IMG/VR virus record: IMGVR_UViG_3300047371_000046
Coordinates: 1 to 43,772 of that record
Direction: 5' to 3' (one strand)
Source of the DNA: a virus
DNA: 43,772 nt
The position numbers and the translations under genes are program-made. The notes below the pieces were generated by a model. It searched no databases and had not been told where the DNA came from. It was given only the letters and a program-made list of their open reading frames with translations. Shown here piece by piece: positions 39,574 through 43,772 of this stretch (position 1 is the first letter of the stretch; each line of letters opens with the position of its first letter).

Positions 39574-40955
39574 GCAGCTTTATTTAGAAGAGATGCCTTG
39601 TACTCATTCAAGTCCATAGAACCCATCTCCTTATTGTATACAGCACGAACCATTGCAAGGTTACTGTATACAGTAAGACCGCCGTTAGTGTGTGCGACTA
39701 TGTGTGCAGCATGTGCGTCTTGCATATTTAACTTTCGACCATCAATAGCACACTTGAAGTTTTGCTCAGACAACTTTGCTTCACGATCTACAATAGAGAA
39801 GTTTCGACGAGGGTCCCTGATAGTAATCAAGGACTCTAGGTCAGGCATCTCTCGTATTAGATATGTGATTGCCCTTGTCACCTTCTTAGTATCCCAAGGT
39901 GCAGCAATGTACTTTGTATACATCGTAGGAACGTTGTAACCAGAATTGCCGGGTACTAGTTCTTTCTTAAACGGACCTTCTTGGTTTTTCAGTGCTTGGT
40001 TTGCTCGATTATATGCAAGGAAAAAATCTTCATAGTCATCAATACGGAAATTGTCGTAAGTGTCTTGAAGGTAGAAGTACAAGTAAGACAAAACCTTAGC
40101 ATCATGCTGACTCAAACCCTTTCCGTTAAAGCGAGGCTTTCTATATACAGCAATCTTGCGTAAGAACTCGCAGTGGTCGTAGACATTATCAGCAATCTTA
40201 GAGATCGCTTTATTGTCAATATCACTATCCTCGTACATATCCTTTAACTCTTTATCGTGAGAACCACCCAGCAGTCCAGTTGGGTGTACAAGGTAACGAT
40301 GTACGAGACGTGCCAAGAAGTGATCTTGCATCAAACGGTTGTTATCAAAGCTGAGGTAGGAATAGTTTGCTTTCTTTTCATCAGCGCTCAGATTAAACTT
40401 GAATAGGTTGTGAAATTCATTCTCGATTCCTGAGACGCTTCTCACAGTCTCGCGGACAAAGTTAGCGATAGGAGTATCACCATAGGAGTTCAGCATCTCG
40501 ATAAAGTTAACGTCTGTAGTCTTGTTTAGAGTACGGAAGATGTGCCCTTTAGTCTCAGAGTCCAACTCATTATATATCGCAAAGGATAGTTCGATATCCA
40601 GAAACGTATTCTGCTCTTCGATAGGTAGGTCAGAGAAAAAAGAACCTTTCACCTTGAATCTATTGTTTAGGTAGTCCCACAAATTTCGCTTGCGGTGACC
40701 TCCATCGATGGACTCAAAATCGTGCTTTACGGTACTTGCGATAGCACGTCGAGCTTTTCGATTAAGCTTCATAACGGTTATCTTACCGATATCATAGCCA
40801 TCGATAAGGGTTTCGATGATACCAATACCCTTCTCATTATTCTTAGAAAAGACTGGAAGTCGTTGACCGACTGGTTGACAGTCGATAGACCAGTACATAG
40901 TGTCTTTGAACTTGCGGATTGTTACGGATGTGTTTTCATATAAAGATGTAGCCAT
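39570..40955 (-). CDS. DUF262/ParB-like plus HNH nuclease (GmrSD-like)
   Basis: The 461-residue protein has an N-terminal DUF262-like domain ('YWSIDCQPVGQRLPVFSKNN', and 'FESIDGGHRKRNLWDYLNNRF' with DGGHRKR, 84-90, where the family has D-G-Q-Q/H-R) that binds or hydrolyses nucleotides. The C-terminal 67 residues form an HNH nuclease: C402, then 'DAHAAHIVAHTNGGLTVYSN' with H415/H418/H422 and a downstream Asn, and 'NKEMG'. GmrSD, BrxU and SspE are defence nucleases of the same plan (DUF262 + DUF1524-type HNH) that respond to DNA modification. It has its own promoter and is coupled to the PP-loop gene. A phage version could cut unmodified host or rival DNA, or recycle nucleotides. Confidence 0.8.
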   Translation of the reverse strand: MATSLYENTSVTIRKFKDTMYWSIDCQPVGQRLPVFSKNNEKGIGIIETLIDGYDIGKITVMKLNRKARRAIASTVKHDFESIDGGHRKRNLWDYLNNRFKVKGSFFSDLPIEEQNTFLDIELSFAIYNELDSETKGHIFRTLNKTTDVNFIEMLNSYGDTPIANFVRETVRSVSGIENEFHNLFKFNLSADEKKANYSYLSFDNNRLMQDHFLARLVHRYLVHPTGLLGGSHDKELKDMYEDSDIDNKAISKIADNVYDHCEFLRKIAVYRKPRFNGKGLSQHDAKVLSYLYFYLQDTYDNFRIDDYEDFFLAYNRANQALKNQEGPFKKELVPGNSGYNVPTMYTKYIAAPWDTKKVTRAITYLIREMPDLESLITIRDPRRNFSIVDREAKLSEQNFKCAIDGRKLNMQDAHAAHIVAHTNGGLTVYSNLAMVRAVYNKEMGSMDLNEYKASLLNKAA

Positions 40956-41022
40956 TGTATTGCCCTCCTAGGGACTTAGTTGATGGGCACGGACAAAAGC
41001 GTACTGACCCAATTCATTATGA

Positions 41023-41052
41023 ATGATATCACTATTTGATATCACCTGTCAA
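41023..41052 (-). promoter_or_regulatory. Sigma70 promoter of DUF262-HNH/PP-loop genes with paired palindromes
   Basis: TTGACA (41052-41047), 18-bp spacer, TATCAT (41028-41023). Two TGATATCA palindromes (41024-41031 and 41037-41044), 5 bp apart, cover the spacer and -10. This looks like a repressor operator, unique in the window. The TGA stop of the upstream gene lies within the -35. Confidence 0.75.
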
Positions 41053-41297
41053 GTGTTTTGCTCAATTATTTCCTTAATTTGTTTCTTGTTTAACTTCTTA
41101 AACTTACGTCCTTTAGTAGACCAAGATTTCTTAGGCGTATTAAAGAGTTGGAAAACTCCAGTACGACGTGGTACGTAACCGACAAGATCTGTACCTTTAC
41201 TCACGTAGATGTGGTTGGTGATATTTTCCTCACCCCAATCGGTTATCTCTTCGCGCCACAGGAAGTGACACGCTTCTTCAAGACTTATGATATTCAT
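41049..41297 (-). CDS. Hypothetical protein
   Basis: From ATG 41297 (MNIISLEEACHFLWREEITD, 82 aa), with GGAG 7 nt upstream and overlap with the preceding stop region (TAATATG). The C-terminus is basic ('KSWSTKGRKFKKLNKKQIKE'), possibly nucleic-acid binding. No family recognised. Confidence 0.65.
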   Translation of the reverse strand: MNIISLEEACHFLWREEITDWGEENITNHIYVSKGTDLVGYVPRRTGVFQLFNTPKKSWSTKGRKFKKLNKKQIKEIIEQNT

Positions 41298-41298
41298 A

Positions 41299-41679
41299 TT
41301 AAAACTCCATCGCAAGTTGTTGACCAGCAGAAATGTTGACGACCTTCATCATCTGCATCATGTTGCTGTTAAGATAGTGACGGTCCATTGGATTAGGACC
41401 AGTCGCAATGCTGTAGTAGTCAGCGTTACGTAGTGGATCACCCGTAGGCAAGTCACGGTGAACAAACATGACCTCACCTTCTTGAACACCTTTACCATTT
41501 GTAAACTGAATAATCTCACCTACTTCAGCGTAGTCAGAACGATTAGTGAACTCACGCGCACTAGAAACATACAGCGCAGCCGGGTTTGGATAAGACTCCA
41601 TATGATCATATGCGTCTTGGCGAGTTTCGAACGGACCTGCCGCTCTCATGTTTTTGTAGTTCTTCATAACGTAGTACAT
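41299..41679 (-). CDS. Hypothetical protein, first gene after a dyad-containing promoter
   Basis: From ATG 41679 (MYYVMKNYKNMRAAGPFETR, 126 aa); GAGAGAG lies 6 nt upstream, and the frame continues 2 codons further only to a TTG. 'FETRQDAYDHMESYPNPAALYVSSAREF' suggests a small alpha/beta domain, with several Met-rich stretches near the C-terminus. No family recognised. Confidence 0.65.
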   Translation of the reverse strand: MYYVMKNYKNMRAAGPFETRQDAYDHMESYPNPAALYVSSAREFTNRSDYAEVGEIIQFTNGKGVQEGEVMFVHRDLPTGDPLRNADYYSIATGPNPMDRHYLNSNMMQMMKVVNISAGQQLAMEF

Positions 41680-41710
41680 AATCAACTCTCTCTATCAATT
41701 CAATGTAAGC

Positions 41711-41740
41711 ATTATACCACATGTTTTTGCAACATGTCAA
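41711..41740 (-). promoter_or_regulatory. Early sigma70 promoter with operator-like dyad
   Basis: TTGACA (41740-41735), 18-bp spacer, TATAAT (41716-41711). ACATGTT-TTTGC-AACATGT (41719-41737) is a 7-bp perfect inverted repeat, and the upstream flank (GGCATTATGCTAAATTA) is shared with 36152 onwards. Confidence 0.85.
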
Positions 41741-41759
41741 GGCATTATGCTAAATTAAT

Positions 41760-42005
41760 TTACCAAACTTCATCGCCAGTGGTGCGGAATCGCAAAAGGG
41801 GGCGTAACTCTTGACCCAACTCACGAGTAGTCATGTTGTCTGCCTGACACAAACAAGTTTGGCTGCTGTGGAAGTCACGGAAAAACTGTTCATCGAGATC
41901 AGACTCGACGCAATCTTCAAGACTCCAGTCTGCGAACAAATCGTCTAGTATCATCTGGTTCTCTTCGCTCATGTATCGTGTGGGAGAGTTGTATTGCAGT
42001 TCCAT
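41760..42005 (-). CDS. Hypothetical acidic protein
   Basis: The 81-residue protein is acidic ('EENQMILDDLFADWSLEDCVESDLDEQFFRDF') with a basic short tail region. No family recognised. It is a monocistronic unit under the promoter at 42040. Confidence 0.62.
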   Translation of the reverse strand: MELQYNSPTRYMSEENQMILDDLFADWSLEDCVESDLDEQFFRDFHSSQTCLCQADNMTTRELGQELRPLLRFRTTGDEVW

Positions 42006-42039
42006 CTCTATTTCCTTATTAACTCGACTTTATGTAGCT

Positions 42040-42067
42040 ATTATACCAAATCTTAAAAGAAAGTCAA
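42040..42067 (-). promoter_or_regulatory. Early sigma70 promoter (shared module)
   Basis: TTGACT (42067-42062), 16-bp spacer, TATAAT (42045-42040), then AGCTACATAAAGTCGAGTT, the same initial transcribed region as at 36122. Confidence 0.82.
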
Positions 42068-42103
42068 CACTTAAGCGTGACTAATTTTAGGTAATAAGTC
42101 ACA

Positions 42104-42400
42104 CTATCTCCTCATTGACGCAAGGTCTTTCATCTGCTGTTCATCAATCACGGGGATTGCATTGGACTTGTGCATAGTTCCGATACCCTTGACTAGGGTT
42201 CCGGTGTAGTTCATTATTTCTTTTTTTTCGGTACTGAAAGTACCCGAATCGTGAGATTTATAAACTGGAGTCTCCCTTCGATAAGGTTCACTCTTTACTT
42301 CCATAGGCTGGAATGTGGGGGTAGGTTTCTTCTTGGTAGACCAAGCATTGTACGTCTTTTTTCTACCAGTGGTAGTGTGTCGCATTGAACCGTGTATCAT
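42104..42400 (-). CDS. Small conserved phage protein
   Basis: From ATG 42400 (98 aa; a later ATG in 'MRHTTTGRKKTYN' is also possible), with GAGAG upstream. The pattern 'KKTYNAWSTKKKPTP', 'YRRETPVYKS' and 'NYTGTLVKGIGTMHKSNAIPVI' is one I know from marine T4-like phages, function unknown. The N-terminal half is basic. Confidence 0.7.
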   Translation of the reverse strand: MIHGSMRHTTTGRKKTYNAWSTKKKPTPTFQPMEVKSEPYRRETPVYKSHDSGTFSTEKKEIMNYTGTLVKGIGTMHKSNAIPVIDEQQMKDLASMRR

Positions 42401-42438
42401 AATAACTCTCAAGTTGTTTCATAAAATATACAATGTGT

Positions 42439-42468
42439 ATTATACGACACATTCTAGGGTGCTGTCAA
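42439..42468 (-). promoter_or_regulatory. Early sigma70 promoter
   Basis: TTGACA (42468-42463), 18-bp spacer, TATAAT (42444-42439). It lacks the TAGCTACATAAA block. Confidence 0.83.
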
Positions 42469-42567
42469 GTGTACAATCCTTTTACATTCATCAAATCTTC
42501 GAATACTAGTAAGTACACCGAACAGGTCATCATCTGCCTTCTGGGCAAACCCTAACCAAAGTATCAA
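42454..42567 (-). CDS. Possible micro-protein without an ATG start
   Basis: This minus-strand frame encodes 'ILWLGFAQKADDDLFG' and 'LTSIRRFDECKRIVHLTAP' to TAG at 42454, with an upstream hydrophobic segment ('VWVLRILLILWLGF'). The composition (hydrophobic start, then amphipathic helix) looks coding. The only near-start codons are TTG at 42567 (37 aa) and ATA at the preceding gene's TAA, where an ATGA-type overlap would be expected. It may be a real gene or a remnant that lost its start. Confidence 0.4.
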   Translation of the reverse strand: MILWLGFAQKADDDLFGVLTSIRRFDECKRIVHLTAP

Positions 42568-42590
42568 TAAGATACGTAGTACCCAAACGC

Positions 42591-43139
42591 TTATCTCTCT
42601 AGGAACCACTCAGGAACCTCGCGGTTAGTCCACTTGGCAAAATACTTTTTCTCTTCACGATAATACTTGCGGTACCCTTCGGTAACGACAGTCTCCTTAC
42701 AGTGGTCTGGCATACACTGAGGCATGACGGTCTCTGGTCCAACTTGGTTGATGTTACGGGGAGAGAACCAAAGAAGTCCAGATAGTTTTTCATAGGTTGC
42801 ATGGACTCGGCCATATCGGTGAGTGTACTCTTTTGCACATGCGACAAAATGGTCGTACAACCATCGGTAATTCTTGTTGTTCTCACGACACCATATAGCA
42901 GATGGGTGGTTTTTGTGTGCAACTTTGTATAGCATATTCTCACGTGCTTCGCCATCGACTATATAATGGTCTACCATACGTTTTCCGGACTTGGAAGGTC
43001 GACGTTCGACAGACCCATCAAGAACCCGATGCGCAGTCGAGAGTAGCTGACCGTACTCGGTAACCATCTTGACTACATGCTTGTCACACATCATCTGTGC
43101 AGATATCACTGGATCATCATCTAATCTAAAAATATTCAT
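42591..43139 (-). CDS. Conserved marine phage protein
   Basis: I recognise the N-terminus of this 182-residue protein ('MNIFRLDDDPVISAQMMCDKHVVKMVTEYGQLLSTAHR') from marine phages; it faintly recalls pyrimidine-dimer glycosylase-like proteins ('D-D-P---AQ---DKHVVKM--E--Q-L'), but I see no catalytic proof. The middle has 'HKNHPSAIWCRENNKNYRWLYDHF', the end is basic. It is the first minus-strand early gene after the promoter at 43167, so it may be expressed very early. Confidence 0.72.
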   Translation of the reverse strand: MNIFRLDDDPVISAQMMCDKHVVKMVTEYGQLLSTAHRVLDGSVERRPSKSGKRMVDHYIVDGEARENMLYKVAHKNHPSAIWCRENNKNYRWLYDHFVACAKEYTHRYGRVHATYEKLSGLLWFSPRNINQVGPETVMPQCMPDHCKETVVTEGYRKYYREEKKYFAKWTNREVPEWFLER

Positions 43140-43166
43140 GTACTATATCCCCCATTTGGTTAGGAT

Positions 43167-43195
43167 ATTGTACAGTATAAATTAGGTTCTGTCAA
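43167..43195 (-). promoter_or_regulatory. Early sigma70 promoter
   Basis: TTGACA (43195-43190), 17-bp spacer, TACAAT (43172-43167). A run of seven C on the plus strand directly abuts the -35. Confidence 0.83.
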
Positions 43196-43257
43196 CCCCC
43201 CCCTTGAAGATTTTTTTAACGTAGATGCAAATTTTGCCTATATGCGAACTTATTTAG

Positions 43258-43265
43258 TATAAATA
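43258..43265 (+). promoter_or_regulatory. T4-type late promoter almost abutting ATG
   Basis: TATAAATA ends 5 nt before the ATG at 43271, so the expected +1 is at or in the start codon, giving leaderless mRNA. No ribosome site is visible. The sequence before it is AT-rich. Confidence 0.7.
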
Positions 43266-43270
43266 AACGT

Positions 43271-43522
43271 ATGAAAGAATTATTTGATTTTGGTTTCACC
43301 GCAGTAGATGAGTCAGAACTCGAAGCGTTTCAAGCGTTAGAGACCGTATCTGATGCTGTTGATGAAGCTCAAACCCGTCTCGATAATCTATACAATGCGA
43401 TTCAACCGCTCTTGACTAACCTCAAAGCGAATCCTGAAAAGGAATATATACTATGGCCAAATCGTTTAGATAAGATCGAGGAATTCGAAACACACATTCA
43501 AAACATCTATAAGGGATCCTAA
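43271..43522 (+). CDS. Small conserved T4-like phage protein
   Basis: The 83-residue protein begins MKELFDFGFTAVDESELEAF and includes 'LYNAIQPLLTNLKANPEKEYILWPNRLDKIEEFETHI'. The 'LYNA--PLL-NL--NPEKEYI-WP-R--KI--F' pattern is known to me from marine T4-like phages, role unknown. It is mostly helical. The N-terminal 'FDFGF' segment is conserved enough that the ATG at 43271 is the likely start even though the late promoter abuts it. Confidence 0.75.
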   Translation: MKELFDFGFTAVDESELEAFQALETVSDAVDEAQTRLDNLYNAIQPLLTNLKANPEKEYILWPNRLDKIEEFETHIQNIYKGS

Positions 43523-43525
43523 CCA

Positions 43526-43772
43526 ATGTTTTTTACTACAAAAGGCGAGTCCATCTTGACCGATGGATCAAAACATAAACAAGTCCGTGGAACATTCAAA
43601 GAATGGATGGCTACGACAATGAATTCATATTTAAACGAAATTACCGTTAGAAACGGTAAGTATTTACGTCACTCATCTACAGAAATTAATATGTCTGAGG
43701 AGATGTTGTCACGTGGGGCGATGTTCGCAAACGCATTGACATCTCAAGGATATAAGAACATCTTATTTGTTG
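43526..43772 (+). CDS. Hypothetical protein, cut by window edge
   Basis: From ATG 43526 the frame is open to the end of the window, 82 codons: MFFTTKGESILTDGSKHKQV, 'GTFKEWMATTMNSYLNEITV', 'INMSEEMLSRGAMFANALTS'. No family recognised. It follows the preceding late gene by 3 nt and is probably cotranscribed. Confidence 0.65.
   Translation, partial: MFFTTKGESILTDGSKHKQVRGTFKEWMATTMNSYLNEITVRNGKYLRHSSTEINMSEEMLSRGAMFANALTSQGYKNILFV

Noticed and set aside
43190-43202. Seven-C run as a sequencing error or phase-variable tract
   Set aside because: It is intergenic beside a promoter -35; no frame depends on it, so there is no evidence for either.
1-43772. tRNA genes, integrase, attachment sites
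   Set aside because: No cloverleaf-type sequence or recombinase motif was found on reading either strand; absence by eye is not proof.

Overview
This window is part of the genome of a lytic, T4-like contractile-tailed phage. The baseplate genes (gp5, gp6, gp8, gp25, gp26, gp48, gp53), head-completion gp4, ssDNA-binding gp32, the late-transcription co-activator gp33 and TATAAATA late promoters all point that way. Many proteins look like those of marine T4-like phages such as cyanophage relatives. The early promoters match the enterobacterial-type sigma70 consensus, and there is a CmoA-like enzyme, so a gammaproteobacterial marine host is plausible but not proven. No tRNA, CRISPR array, insertion sequence or integrase was seen.

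Layout. 1-22901 (minus strand) is the late virion cluster. In transcription order it runs gp48, gp53, gp27-like hub, gp5-like spike without a lysozyme domain, a coiled-coil virion protein, gp25, gp6, a wedge-associated protein, a giant collagen-like fibre, a 2OG-Fe(II) oxygenase, a glycosyltransferase, gp8, a 2127-aa DUF4815-type structural protein, a small conserved protein and a truncated fibre protein. TATAAATA boxes lie before gp48, gp25 and gp8. 22954-27817 (plus strand) starts from a divergent late promoter: a SAM methyltransferase, gp4, a conserved virion-associated protein, a tail-tube-like protein, gp26, a start-less ORF reachable only by -1 frameshifting on a T8 run, and a tape-measure-like protein. 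A UUCG-loop terminator serving the minus-strand genes separates this from the next block. 27862-43139 (minus strand) holds early and middle genes: a membrane/SAP-like protein, gp32 with a structured leader, gp33, MazG-like, two HExxH metallopeptidases and many small proteins. They are driven by about a dozen near-consensus sigma70 promoters, several sharing one module. 43258-43772 (plus strand) begins another late unit.

The most striking region is 36183-40955. It encodes a PD-(D/E)XK nuclease, a CmoA-like carboxy-SAM synthase, a cytosine-C5 methyltransferase, an asparagine-synthase-like PP-loop enzyme and a DUF262-like/HNH nuclease. The methyltransferase overlaps the CmoA-like gene, and its motif X reads I-G-R-M-V-P-P where the family normally has G-N. 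That suggests a natural DNA carboxymethyltransferase making 5-carboxymethylcytosine, which the PP-loop enzyme might then amidate or conjugate. The two nucleases could tell modified from unmodified DNA. Functions here are inferred from motifs and gene order only.

A second possible system is the collagen-like fibre followed directly by an oxygenase and a glycosyltransferase, reminiscent of collagen hydroxylation and glycosylation. A third is the probable frameshifted tail-assembly chaperone between the tube-like and tape-measure-like genes.
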